From Bradyrhizobium quebecense (GTDB taxonomy: Bacteria > Pseudomonadota > Alphaproteobacteria > Rhizobiales > Xanthobacteraceae): 64,000 nucleotides of DNA. Below the pieces are notes generated by a model, which worked only from the letters and a program-made list of their open reading frames with translations, did no database searches and was not told where the DNA came from. Where the stretch lies: positions 5,704,001 through 5,768,000 of the forward strand of contig NZ_CP088022.1 in NCBI RefSeq assembly GCF_013373795.3. Reading direction: 5' to 3'. The translations under genes and the position numbers were made by a program. This document shows, one piece after another, positions 10,607-20,034 of the stretch (its first letter is position 1; each line of letters starts with the position of its first letter).

Positions 10607-11111
10607 CTACGACCGTAGCCATTTTGATCGGCATCAAATCCTTCTCCATCCGCGATGTGTGACAGAGGTTCTCGCGCGACTCTTCGCGCGGACTTGGAAT
10701 GGAGAACTTGATGAAAGTAAGAACCCTTCTGACGACGGCATCGCTGCTCACGCTCGCGACCTCGTTCAGTTCCGTCAGCATCTCGGTACAGGCTGCAGAT
10801 CTGGCGCCGGCACCGGTCTATTACAAATCGCCCCCGATCGCCCCCTTCAATCCGTGGATGATCCGCCTGCGCGTGCTCGGCGTCTTGCCGGACAGCGCAG
10901 GCAGCTCGGTCAACGTCGCGGGAGCCCCGCCGCTGTCGTCACCAAGCTCGGGCCTGTCGATCAGCGATCGAGTGATACCGGAGCTCGACATCACCTATTT
11001 CTTCACAAAAAACATTGCCGCCGAACTCATTCTCGGCGTGGCCAGCCATCACATCAGCGGTAGCGGCACGCTCAACGGGCTCGATGTTGGAAAGGCCTGG
11101 CTATTGCCTCC

Positions 11112-11117
11112 GACACT
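11112..11117. repeat. Target duplication of IS21 element, left copy
   Basis: GACACT, repeated at 13899-13904 directly outside the other terminus. Confidence 0.85.
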
Positions 11118-11386
11118 TGCGTATTCCACGGATAGTGATCAGCGATTGCAGGCGATCGTGATCACGGATTCCAGACGATGGTGATCACTTGCGGAGGCGA
11201 ACACGACTGACGTGTTTAATGTGTGCTGGAAATGGTCTTCCTGGTCAAGACAGACGGGAGGGTTTGGAGATCGGTCCGGCGGTCCATGGGAGGGCCCCGC
11301 GCGCGGCGCGGAGTGGCCCCACGAGCGACGCAGCGGCGCGCGCGGGAGGGACCTGTGGGCCGGTGGGGCGATCGGGCGTGCGGTGG

Positions 11387-12130
11387 TCACGCGTTTGTCC
11401 TATCGTCGGCCCGCCGACGCAGGCTGTCGCCCTTGAGCTCGATGCGGTGTGCATTGTGAATGATGCGATCCAAGATGGCATCGCCAAGCGTGGGATCGGC
11501 AATCACGTCATGCCATTGCGACACGGGGAGCTGACTTGTGATCAACAATGATCCCTTGTCGTAGCGATCATCGACGATCTCGAGTAGATCACGACGCTGG
11601 TCGGCGGTGAGCGGTTCGGGCCCCCAGTCGTCAAGGATGAGTAGATTGACGCGCTCCAGCGCCGCGATCAGACGGGCGAGACGGCCTTCGCCACGCGCCT
11701 GGGCGAGATCGGCGAACAAGCGGGGCACGCGCTTGTAGAGGACGGAGAAACCATCGCGGCATGCTCTGTTGCCGAGCGCGCAAGCCAGCCAGGACTTACC
11801 GGTGCCGGTCGGGCCGACAATCACCAGATGGTTGTGATCGCGGATCCATTGGCCGGAGGCGAGGGTCTGGAAGAGCGAACGGTCGAGACCGCGCGCGGTG
11901 CGATAGTCGACGTTCTCGATGGTGGCGGCCTGGCGGAGCTTGGCATTGCTCAAGCGGCGCGTGAGGCGACGGTTGTCGCGGGCGGTCACCTCGCGATCGA
12001 CGAGGAGGCCGAGCCAATCGGGGTGCGGCATCTCGGCGGCCTCGGGATTGTTCTGCAGTTCGATGACGGTATCGGCCATGGCAGTGAGGCCGAGTGCGCG
12101 CAGGCGTTCGACGGTCGGATGGATGAGCAC
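11387..12130 (-). CDS. istB: IS21 helper ATPase IstB
   Basis: A 247-residue AAA+ protein of the DnaC/IstB family. Walker A is VIVGPTGTGKSWLACALG, Walker B is VNLLILDDWGPEPL. It assists IstA in target selection. The start is a GTG at 12130 (VLIHPTVERLRALGL) preceded by AGGAG; upstream extension in the same frame is not expected. It lies 13 bp after istA. Confidence 0.93.
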   Translation of the reverse strand: MLIHPTVERLRALGLTAMADTVIELQNNPEAAEMPHPDWLGLLVDREVTARDNRRLTRRLSNAKLRQAATIENVDYRTARGLDRSLFQTLASGQWIRDHNHLVIVGPTGTGKSWLACALGNRACRDGFSVLYKRVPRLFADLAQARGEGRLARLIAALERVNLLILDDWGPEPLTADQRRDLLEIVDDRYDKGSLLITSQLPVSQWHDVIADPTLGDAILDRIIHNAHRIELKGDSLRRRADDRTNA

Positions 12131-12143
12131 GATGATCTCCTGA

Positions 12144-13682
12144 TCAGTTGTAGTAACCGCGGCCGCGGATGTTGGCGTGGAAGAGGATGGGTGCGTCCTG
12201 GGTCGGAGGCGCGGTTTTGTCGGTGCCGTTCTTGAGGATGGCAGCGACCGATTTGTAGGAACGGGCATTGAGCAAAAGGGCACGGGCGCAGGCGGCGTCG
12301 ACGCGCTCCTGGCCATAGCGTTTGACCAGCCCGAGAATGCCGATGGCCGAGCGGAAGCCCTGCTCCGGATGCGGCCGCGAGCGCAGGATGACGTCGATCA
12401 GGGTCTCGGCGTCGGGCCCCACCTTGGCGGCTTCGGAGCGGATGCGCTCGTGGGTCCAGTCGCGGTAGCGGCGATGCGAGCTTGGCATATGCTCGGGGAT
12501 CGTCGTCGGACGATGCGGCAGGGTGCTGCGCAGATGCGAGGCGACACGCTTGCCGCGCAGGAAAATCTCGACGGTTTTGAGGGTGATCCGTGCCTCGACC
12601 TCCTGATGCACGAGGTGGTGAGGCACGCTGTAATAATGTTTGGCAATCTCGATATGATAGTCGAGATTGACCCGGCAGCGCTTCCACTCGGCATACTCGT
12701 AGGGCTCATCCGGCAAGGGGGTCAGCGCCGGGCGATCGAGCTCCTCGAACAGGTCGCGCCGGCTTCGTCCCCAGCTCCGGAGAGGTCGATCGTTCAGCTC
12801 GACAAGGAGCGCGTAAATTGCCTCGTTGAGGGCGGCGAGCGAGAAGAAGCGGCGGTTGCGCAGGCGCGCCAGAATCCATCGCCCGACGATCTGGACCCCG
12901 ACTTCGACCTTGGCCTTGTCGCGCGGACGATACGGCCGCGCCGGCACAATGGCGGTGCGGTAATGGCGGGCGAGATCGGCATAGGTCCGGTTCACCATCG
13001 GCTCGTGAAAGCAGGCCCGGGTGATGCCGGCCTTCAGATTGTCGCTCACCGTCTGCCGGGCGGTGCCGCCGAAATAGGCAAAGGCGCGGACGTGCGAGCC
13101 GATCCAGTCCGGCAGGCTCTGGCTGAGGCTGGCCTCGGCGTAGGTGTAGTTCGAGGCACCGAGCACGGCGACGAAGATCTGCGCGCTGCGCACCTCGCCG
13201 GTGAGCCCGTCAACCACCTCCATGGTGTGGCCAGAATAGTCGACGAACAGCTTCTCGCCGGCGACATGAACCTGGCGCAGGGTCGGCTTGAGGCGGCTGG
13301 CCCACTCCCTGTAGCGTTCGCAGAGCCACGAATAGCTGAAACTGTCGGAGTGGGAGCCGCAATACTCCTCCCACAACAACATCAGCGTGACGTTCCTCCG
13401 CCGCAGCTCGCGATGCACGAGCGCCCAATCCGGCTGCGGCCGCTCGTCGCTGGGCAAATCGGACGGTGGCGGAAACAGCCGGTTCTCGAGCCGGACATCG
13501 TCACCGAGCTCCGGCGGCAACGGCCAGGTCAGGCCGGCCCGGCGCGCTAGGTTGAGGTACTTGTTGACCGTGCCCTGGGCCAGGCCGAGGCTGCGGGCAA
13601 CCGCGCGCTGCGACATGCCGACGCTGTAGTGCAGGCGTAAAACTTCGCGAATGTGGCGCATGGACAGTCTCTCTGTCGGCAT
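12144..13682 (-). CDS. istA: IS21 transposase IstA
   Basis: A 512-residue transposase. The N-terminus has an HTH segment (MSQRAVARSLGLAQGTVNKYL, from about residue 23), followed by the DDE core: FVDYSGHTMEVVDG with the first Asp, TVSDNLKAGI with the second Asp, and the Glu in the KVEVGVQIVGRWILARLRN region. The C-terminal beta-barrel domain includes HYYSVPHHLVHQEVEARI. Normal length; no frameshift. Confidence 0.95.
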   Translation of the reverse strand: MPTERLSMRHIREVLRLHYSVGMSQRAVARSLGLAQGTVNKYLNLARRAGLTWPLPPELGDDVRLENRLFPPPSDLPSDERPQPDWALVHRELRRRNVTLMLLWEEYCGSHSDSFSYSWLCERYREWASRLKPTLRQVHVAGEKLFVDYSGHTMEVVDGLTGEVRSAQIFVAVLGASNYTYAEASLSQSLPDWIGSHVRAFAYFGGTARQTVSDNLKAGITRACFHEPMVNRTYADLARHYRTAIVPARPYRPRDKAKVEVGVQIVGRWILARLRNRRFFSLAALNEAIYALLVELNDRPLRSWGRSRRDLFEELDRPALTPLPDEPYEYAEWKRCRVNLDYHIEIAKHYYSVPHHLVHQEVEARITLKTVEIFLRGKRVASHLRSTLPHRPTTIPEHMPSSHRRYRDWTHERIRSEAAKVGPDAETLIDVILRSRPHPEQGFRSAIGILGLVKRYGQERVDAACARALLLNARSYKSVAAILKNGTDKTAPPTQDAPILFHANIRGRGYYN

Positions 13683-13772
13683 CTCGATCCTCTGCTGTCG
13701 GGCAAAAGATCAAGCTACCTGGGTTGCAGACTGTCAGTGGTGTCCGGCTCGCTGTCCCCGATCATGATCCGC

Positions 13773-13898
13773 TGGAAATAGCGATCACGATCCTGTGGAA
13801 TTGGTGATCACGATCCCCTGGAAACGGTGATCACGATGCTCTGGAATGAGTGATCACGATGGCCTGGAATTGGTGATCACGATCGTCTGGAACGCGCA
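13773..13898. repeat. Six 23-bp-spaced repeats at the IS21 right end
   Basis: TGGAA recurs at 13773, 13796, 13819, 13842, 13865 and 13888, exactly every 23 bp, each (except the terminal one) followed by a [GA/TA]GTGATCACGAT-like core. Multiple terminal repeats serve as IstA binding sites in IS21 elements. The number is unusually high. Confidence 0.85.
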
Positions 13899-14235
13899 GA
13901 CACTGACGCTGCAATATCACTTCACCGATTTCGGGCCGCTCAAGCCCTATATCGGCGCGGGCATCAACTACACCGCATTCTTCAACCAATCAGCAGCCAA
14001 TACGCCGCTCGCGGGGCTTGCGGTGGCGGATGTACGCATCAGCAACCAGTTTGGCGCCGCGGTCCAATTCGGCTTCGATTACATGCTTGACCGTCACTGG
14101 GGCCTCAACTTCGACGTGAAGAAGTTGTGGCTGCGGCCGGATTACTCGGCGACCGTAAACAATGCGATAGTCGTCACTGGCCGCGCCAATATCGACCCAT
14201 GGCTCGTCAGCGGCGGAATCACGTACAAGTTCTGA

Positions 14236-14759
14236 CGATAGCACAAGCTCCAGGGAAGAGATCGGCTTGTTCAGATGCGAGCGAGACGGCGAGTTTAAGG
14301 TGCACCGTCTCGCCGGCGCCGGACTGCACGCGCAACAATGCTCGCTCTGTGAGCTACGAATTGATGGCATGAAGTGGCGGAACGCCTGCATCACTAATAG
14401 TGATCGACTAGATTCAGCTCCCTGCCTCCTTGCACGCTGCAGAGTGCCAGCCGCTTATCAAAGGCGGCAATTCAAATCGGTTGTCGCTCTGGGATAGACC
14501 GCGCTACAAAGGGGTGACGCTCGGGCCTCATCGGACTCGATCAAGCGCACTACTCTGACCGGTCCGTCTCTCACCGAACATTTTTGAATCCAAGGCCACA
14601 GCGACAAGGTCAATGGCCTCCTGTTGCGCACCTCCTTGGAGGCGTGAGGGCACCCAGTCACCTTAAGAACGATCGAACAGCTCAACGACCCCAGTCTTTG
14701 AACAGATAAGCCGTGCATTCCCGATAGCCCGGACCAAGCGGCGCTAAGCGAAGCCTCTA
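14236..14759. other. Spacer between ompW remnant and IS630 element
   Basis: About 520 bp with no gene recognised. Its last bases contain half of a hairpin that was split by the IS630 insertion. Confidence 0.4.
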
Positions 14760-15866
14760 GTGTCCTGAACCAGAAGTTCGCGACATCGGGTCGTGTTTTG
14801 CCGGGGGCATTGTACCGGCAGAAGCGTTCGATGGAAGCAAGGATGTCATCGGCAGATTTGGTCCATCGGAAACGGCGTTGTGTCGGCCGATGAACGAAGT
14901 GATGTCAGCCCTGAGAGCGGCGACGCTGCGATAGATGCCGCGCCTGATCTTCTTATCGGTGAGGAGCGCGAAGAAGCGCTCGACCTGGTTGAGCCATGAC
15001 GAACTGGTCGGGGTCAGGTGCACGTGCCAACGCGGCCGTTTAGCCAGCCATTTTTGGATCAAGGGGGTCTTGTGCGTGGCGTAATTGTCCATGACGAGAT
15101 GGACGTCCGGTTCACGCGGCACGGCAGCTTCGATCTCGTTGAGGAACTTGCGGAACTCAGCAGCACGGTGGCGTCCATAGCACTTGCCGATGACCCGTCC
15201 GCTAGCAATGTCGAGGGCGGCGAACAGCGATGTGGTGCCGTGCCTCGTGTAGTCATGGCTTCTTCGGGCCGGCTGGCCGGGACGCATCGGCAGCATCGGC
15301 TGACTGCAGTCCAGCGCCTGGATTTGGGACTTCTCATGCACACATAGAACGATGGCGTGCTCCGGTGGCGAGACGTAGAGGCCCACAACGTCGCGCACTT
15401 TGGCCACGAAGTTCGGATCGGTCGAGAGCTTGAACGTCTCCATCCGGTGCGGCTGGAGCCCAAAGGCCCGCCAGATGCGTTGCACCGTCGACACTGATAG
15501 GCCGCTGGCCTTCGCCATGTCGCGAGAACTCCAATGGGTGGCGTTCTCGGGGCAACTCTCCAACGTCCTCACGATCACGGCTTCGATGCGGGCATCGTCA
15601 ACCGTACGTGGCGCCCCGGAGCGCGGCTCGTCATGCAGCCCGTCCACGCGCCACTCCACAAAACGCCGCCGCCACTTGCCTACCGTCGATCGGTCCAGGC
15701 CCAGCTTGGCCGCGACTTCCTTGTTCTGACCGCCCTCCGCGCAGGTCAGCACGATCCGGGCTCTCAGAGCCAGCGCCTGCGCTGTCTTCCGCTGCATCGT
15801 CAGCGACTTCAGTTCGGCATGCTCTTCATCGCTCAATGTCAGGGGCGCAAGTTGCTGGACCGCCAT
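14757..15866 (-). pseudogene. IS630-family transposase, C-terminal frameshift
   Basis: The 369-codon frame starts [20 protein letters not shown]. It has an HTH part ([20 protein letters not shown]), then the DDE core with Asp in [13 protein letters not shown], Asp in [14 protein letters not shown] and Glu in [18 protein letters not shown]. After SFIGRHNA the expected tail ([16 protein letters not shown]...) is found only in another frame, so a one-base shift near 14880 replaces the last ~35 residues. All catalytic residues precede the shift, so partial activity is possible. Confidence 0.85.
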
Positions 15867-15958
15867 CAGATCCTCCGTCGCTGCTACAGCTCCGTCCTTG
15901 GGACGGCGACGCGAATCTACTGCGAATTTACGATTGCGAACTTTGTGACTCAGGACAT
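14760..15958 (-). mobile_element. IS630-family insertion sequence (1199 bp) at a ferredoxin stop codon
   Basis: The inner ends are GTGTCCTGAACCAGAAGTTC on the left and, complemented, ATGTCCTGAGTCACAAAGTT on the right, each preceded by the TA duplicated on insertion (14758-14759 and 15959-15960). Joining the flanks gives a CTAG target, the preferred site of IS630. It holds one transposase gene, frameshifted at its 3' end. Confidence 0.88.
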
Positions 15959-16305
15959 TAGCTTCGCTTGAGCACCATCACAAGACGGTCCACACGTTTG
16001 CCTTGTACGAGATGAGAATTTACGATTTCGTCCACGTCCTCGGGCGTGGTCGCGCGGTACCAGACTCCGTCGGGATAGACGACCATCAAAGGGCCGGAGT
16101 TACAAAAGCCGAGGCAGCCCGCCACCGTGAAGCCGACATGGTCCAGACCTTGCGATTCGATCGCCTTGCCCATCCTATCCCACAGGGCTTGCGCGCCCGA
16201 GGCACCGCAGCTGCCGTGCGGATGATTCGGCGGACGCTGCGTATGGCAGGCAAAGACATGATACCTGTAAAGTTGAGGAAGCTCGAATTCGGTTTCTGCG
16301 TTCAT
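15958..16305 (-). CDS. Thioredoxin-like [2Fe-2S] ferredoxin
   Basis: A 115-residue protein. The segments [45 protein letters not shown] and [14 protein letters not shown] define the thioredoxin-fold [2Fe-2S] ferredoxin family (Shethna/NuoE-like), with cluster cysteines in ACHTQ...GSCG and GCLGFC. Such ferredoxins occur near nif genes and may shuttle electrons or protect nitrogenase against oxygen. Its stop codon TAA is partly made by the IS630 end: before insertion it would have been TAG, so the protein sequence is unchanged, but its downstream hairpin has been disrupted. Confidence 0.88.
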   Translation of the reverse strand: MNAETEFELPQLYRYHVFACHTQRPPNHPHGSCGASGAQALWDRMGKAIESQGLDHVGFTVAGCLGFCNSGPLMVVYPDGVWYRATTPEDVDEIVNSHLVQGKRVDRLVMVLKRS

Positions 16306-17790
16306 GCGCCTATCCTGAAATCAACGGGTTCATCTGAAAAGCGGCAACGCCGGAGTACTTGCCGCACAATCTATTCTTCAGTTGAACGCCGGATCGATCA
16401 ATTGAAGCAGCTGACTCCCACTCGTGCTCGCGAAAGCAGCCGAAGCGAGCGGACATCATCGTGCTTGTTAATCGTGCTTGTTATCGGAAAATCCGCGAGC
16501 AGATACCTCCGCGTCTGACCGGCCTCCTTGATCAATTTCAACGCCTTCTCCCAAATCGCGACCGTTTCTGCTCACGCATCATTTGCTCAACCATCCAACA
16601 TGTTCAAGCAACTTCCACGCCAATGCGTAACGCTCGTTTCCGCAACGATCCCTTGCCCGCCTCCGGCGTCACTGACACTCATTGCCGCGGTTACGACAAT
16701 GTCGTTCTCTCCTGTTCCGGACATGACAAACGTCGCATCATGTTCAACGCTTCAGCTTCAGCTTCAGCTTTCCGCAGTCCGCTCTTGCGATTGGACGGAA
16801 GATACTCGCTCGGTCTGTTCAGACCTTGCACGGTCATTTCGCGGAATGAGCCGTGATCTGCGTCCCGTCTATCGAGGAGCGCGTATGGCGATCGGCCCAG
16901 TGAAGAGAGCGCTCTGCCCAGGGGAGTCGGCTAATTGCATCGTTCGACCGCGAACCAAAGAACTTCCTAAGCGCCGCGCACGTGCCGCTGCTCATCCCGC
17001 GTTTTCGTCAAAGATAGCGCCCAATCGCGACGGGGTCCGAGCGAGGCACAGGTGATCACCGAGCTTACGTTTGAGGCGACAGAGCTGGCCTGCCGCAATC
17101 CTGATTGGCAGCAGCGGCAAAACCGCCCACACAACGATGTCGGCTTGCCTCAACCGCTTCGAGCGCTTCAACTCGAGATTCGCTCGCCGCATCTTGCGGA
17201 ACGATGAGAATGACCACGCGCACGTGCTCGTTAAAGCATTTGACCTGGAGCGATGCCGTCAGTGGATTAAGGTGACGAAATTCGCCAAGGGCGTCGGATG
17301 TACAGAGGGTTGGCATTGCAATTGCAACGCAGACACGAACGCCGGCGGCGCCCGCGGACATCCGATCGTTCGGCGTGCGTTGCGCGCTGCGTGTCCCGCG
17401 AACATCGGATACAGGATCGTCATTTCTCTGCTCAAACGCTCCTGTCAGTCTAGGTCTCCCCATTCTTCCAGCCCAGACGGTGCCCTCGGTGGGCTTGCAG
17501 CCGCCGAGGGCATTTCTTTCTCGAACCTATTGTCATCCACCGGCAGCCAGAAGCGGTTCTTGCATGCCAGGTCCATTTGGTGAGTTAGCGCCAGAGCCCT
17601 TCCTTCGTGCCACGGAGATCGCCGGGTGCATGACCGGGATCCGGATGCGTGCCACTGAACTTGCGGGTTCAAAACGTTCTGCTCTTACAAGTTCAAAAAG
17701 CGACGACACGCACCTGCGCCAACGCTCACAAGGCTTTATCCGGCGCCAAACGCCTAAGGCAACTCGAGCAATAGCTAAGCGATGCAGCTG
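16306..17790. other. Gene-free 1.5-kb stretch
   Basis: No convincing gene on either strand. Long plus-strand frames here (16528-17055, 17071-17583) lack motifs and look like low-constraint sequence. A small tandem (GCTTCA repeated about three times near 16750) is the only local structure seen. Confidence 0.5.
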
Positions 17791-18265
17791 TTAATCGGGG
17801 TGGATCATAACATCAATGGTTTCGCCGCTGTCCTCGAATAGGTCGGCACGCCGATCATCCGCCAGCAGCTTGACGCCGCACAGGCAGACGTCACCATCTA
17901 TCACGGTGAGTGCGACCGGCTCGAGCGCTTGTCCGTTGCAGGGCCCATCGAATGCATACCCCAGTGTCGACCTCGAATCTCGCACCATGCCGTCCGCATC
18001 TGAGAATGGAGCGATCTGGAGAGAAAAACTCGCCGGAGCCGATGTTGAGCCAGGCACTGTCATGCGGACAACGGTTGACATACCCGAAATAATCGTTCCC
18101 GAAAGTGCGCACCACAATAATTAGAAGCGGCCGGCACTCGCCGCTAGCATCGATCCGCGACAGGCTAAAGCCCTTTGCGCCAGTCCGCTCGATAGCATCA
18201 GCGGGACATACGGCGAATACCTCGATCTGATCGCTCAGCAGGTTGCCCATTATACCTTCGCTCAT
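17791..18265 (-). pseudogene. Rieske-type [2Fe-2S] ferredoxin gene, frameshifted
   Basis: The first frame (from 18265) gives a Rieske domain with NRCPHDSAWLN and LRCGRHGARFEV, the CxH and CxxH cluster pairs. After TGVCI a one-base shift near 17950 moves the remaining GPCNGQALEPVALTVIDGD to another frame ending at 17791. The intact paralogue at 27622-28017 shows the uninterrupted version (GRCVEGPCKGGALTPIALTV). It overlaps the 73-residue gene upstream by ATGA. The C-terminal ~50 residues are lost in the translated product, though both cluster motifs remain. Confidence 0.75.
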
Positions 18266-18483
18266 TCCCGCCTCGTGGTTTCCTGCTTGAAGGTTTCGAT
18301 CGCGGTCCGCGTCAGTCGAAAAACACCACGACCACGAGCGATCGGGCGATAGCTTGAGCTGGCACGGGCGTTAAGGACATCAAACCATTGGTTCGGCGTG
18401 AGCTTCGCCGGGCGCTCGCTGATTTGCACCACCCTCCCGTTCGGAGCGAAGCGGACGTGAACAATGACCTGTTGCGAGTTCAC
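18262..18483 (-). CDS. Small nif-region protein of unknown function
   Basis: 73 residues: HVRFAPNGRVVQISERPAKL, then PNQWFDVLNARASSSYRPIA and GRGVFRLTR. The pattern looks like a conserved small protein found in nif clusters, but I cannot name the family with certainty. It overlaps the Rieske gene by ATGA (18262-18265), indicating coupled translation, and follows the DegT gene at 342 bp on the same strand. Confidence 0.6.
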   Translation of the reverse strand: MNSQQVIVHVRFAPNGRVVQISERPAKLTPNQWFDVLNARASSSYRPIARGRGVFRLTRTAIETFKQETTRRE

Positions 18484-18825
18484 AGCAATTCCCTACTGGT
18501 CAACCTAAAGACCCGAACCGAAACTGAGGATCTGGATTTATGACGTGCTCGGTTCCGAGGCCCTGGCGCGGGCCTGGACCCTCTGGTCGGAGACGGCGCC
18601 TTCGCTACTTTGCCAGTGTTTTGCACGATCGCTGTCGGAGAGCATTTCTCTTCCGGGATTTCGGACGAAGATGTGGAATCCGGCCTTCCTCCATATTCGT
18701 CGGGGTGGCGATCTGCGCGCAAATGCCGCCACAGACGGCCCGCCCTCGCGTTGCTGGTCTAGCTCAATGGCAGCGGCTCATCGCAACTCAACCTATTGTT
18801 CCTTCAGTCGTGGATGACCAGCATC
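18484..18825. other. Gap between DegT gene and the 73-residue gene
   Basis: About 340 bp. A possible shredded minus-strand reading (FHIFVRNPGREMLSDSDRA around 18610-18690) is the only protein-like stretch; not assignable. Confidence 0.35.
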
Positions 18826-20019
18826 TTAGTAGATCGCTGCACCCGCGCCCACATTGATCGACGCCTCTTTCGTGGTTTCGGCGATAAATTCGACCTTGTC
18901 GTTCGTGAGATGGGTGTGAAACGGCAGCGCCAGGGCGCGATCGGCGATCTTTTCCGCAACCGGGAAATCGCCCCGCCGATAGCCGAGATCAAAATAGTGA
19001 CGTTGCAAATGCAATGGATGGCTATAGGCGGCGGATTCAATCTTGGCGGCACGCAGATCATCGACAATGGCGTCACGGCCGGATCGCGTGAAGCGCATCC
19101 CTAGATGGACGAGATAGAGCATCCAGTTCACCTCGGTCACATGGGGGCCAACGTAAGGCGGTTTGATGCCTTCAAATGATTGCATATGCGCGTTGTAGAG
19201 CTGCTCGACCAACCGGCGACGCTCCAGGCTTTCGTTGAGACGCTTGAGCTGTGCCAACCCCAAAGCCGCGGTGAGATCGCTCATACGAGCCTGGTAAGGT
19301 GCGGTGGCACTGACGACAACGGAGGAGCGCTCGTCCAGTCGATGGGCGCAATACCGACGCAAGCTAACCGCGATATCGATATCATCGGTCACGACCATGG
19401 CGCCTTCGCCGCAACTTATGGCCAGGGGCTGAGCAAAGTCGAATACCGCCAGGTCGCCAAACCTGCCGACGAGCTCGCCCTTATAGCTCGATCCGATCGC
19501 CTCGGTGGAATCCTCCAAAAGCGGTAGCTGATCGCGTTGGGCAATCGCACGCAATTCCGACCATGGCGCCCGATGACCGTTGGAATTGCTGGCGACAATC
19601 GCCCGCGTGTTTGCCGTGATGCGTTCCTCGGCCTTTGCTGGGACCAATGTTGCCGACCAATAGTCGATGTCGGAAAATACCACCCGTACGCCTGCGAGAC
19701 TGATGGCATGGACCGTCTCGCGAAAGGAATAGGGCGAGGCGATGACTTCCTGCCCTGATTCGATCCCGAGCGCCTTGAGCGCAAGCAGGAGCCCGATGGT
19801 GTCGCTTGATACGGCAACGGCATATTTGCGGCCAAGATACGCTACGAAAGCGTGCTCGAACGCCTCAGTGGTCAGCCCATTGGAGATTTGCGGTGAACAT
19901 AGCAATGTTTCCACGGCAGAGAGCTCGGCTAAGGTGATATCGGGATCGGACAGTGGAATAAAGGATGGATTTGCCTCAACACTATCCGCGCTATCCAGCG
20001 GGGTGCGCTGCGAGTTCAA
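18826..20019 (-). CDS. DegT/DnrJ/EryC1/StrS-fold protein lacking the PLP lysine
   Basis: A 397-residue member of the sugar-aminotransferase superfamily. Fold motifs are present: ISNGLTTEAFEHAFVAYLG, YAVAVSSDTIGLLLALKALG, EVIASPYSFRETVHAI, and LPLLEDSTEAIGSSYKG with the Asp that normally contacts the PLP ring nitrogen. In the catalytic segment, where active enzymes read like SFHATK-x-x-TTGEGG, this protein reads FDFAQPLAISCGEGAM, putting Leu at the lysine position. It therefore cannot form the internal aldimine and may be a non-catalytic, regulatory or sugar/PMP-binding protein. It is the distal gene of the nifB-frxA-nifZ operon, 15 bp after the DUF6129 gene, which argues for a role tied to nitrogen fixation rather than surface sugar synthesis. 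Confidence 0.85.
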   Translation of the reverse strand: MNSQRTPLDSADSVEANPSFIPLSDPDITLAELSAVETLLCSPQISNGLTTEAFEHAFVAYLGRKYAVAVSSDTIGLLLALKALGIESGQEVIASPYSFRETVHAISLAGVRVVFSDIDYWSATLVPAKAEERITANTRAIVASNSNGHRAPWSELRAIAQRDQLPLLEDSTEAIGSSYKGELVGRFGDLAVFDFAQPLAISCGEGAMVVTDDIDIAVSLRRYCAHRLDERSSVVVSATAPYQARMSDLTAALGLAQLKRLNESLERRRLVEQLYNAHMQSFEGIKPPYVGPHVTEVNWMLYLVHLGMRFTRSGRDAIVDDLRAAKIESAAYSHPLHLQRHYFDLGYRRGDFPVAEKIADRALALPFHTHLTNDKVEFIAETTKEASINVGAGAAIY

Positions 20020-20034
20020 TGCAGCTCACCGCCC

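Larger units (their letters stand above)
11118..13898 (-). mobile_element. Complete IS21-family insertion sequence (2781 bp) within ompW
   Basis: The ends are inverted: the left end reads TGCGTATTCCACGGATAGTG and the right end, complemented, TGCGCGTTCCAGACGATCGT, both continuing to GTGATCA, with TG...CA termini. A 6-bp duplication GACACT flanks it. It carries istA and istB on the minus strand, both intact, and a set of 23-bp terminal repeats at the right end. Intact genes, termini and duplication indicate a possibly still active element. Confidence 0.92.
10711..14235 (+). pseudogene. ompW: OmpW-family outer membrane protein gene, split by an IS21 element
   Basis: The 5' part (10711-11117) encodes a signal peptide (MKVRTLLTTASLLTLATS... 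ending SVQAAD), then FNPWMIRLRVLGVLP and DITYFFTKNIAAELILGVA, typical of OmpW beta-barrels. The 3' part (13899-14235) gives TLQYHFTDFGPLKPYIGAG, the LNFDVKKLWLRPD segment and a C-terminal GGITYKF with terminal Phe. Removing the IS and one copy of the 6-bp duplication restores an uninterrupted frame reading LLPPTLTLQYHF, so the insertion is precise and probably recent. GGAG at 10701 precedes the start. The protein would be a small hydrophobic-compound channel in the outer membrane; it is inactive as found. Confidence 0.9.

Noticed and set aside
12177..13550. Long plus-strand ORF (457 codons) opposite istA
   Set aside because: It is the antisense shadow of the intact istA frame in GC-rich DNA; no motif and no ribosome site.
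13773..13898. Regularly spaced repeats considered as a CRISPR array
   Set aside because: The 23-bp period includes almost no spacer, the repeats lie exactly at an IS21 terminus, and no cas gene is near.
18755..18830. tRNA-like D-arm text (TAGCTCAATGGCAG)
   Set aside because: No T-arm GTTCGAAT motif or acceptor pairing could be found at the right distance.
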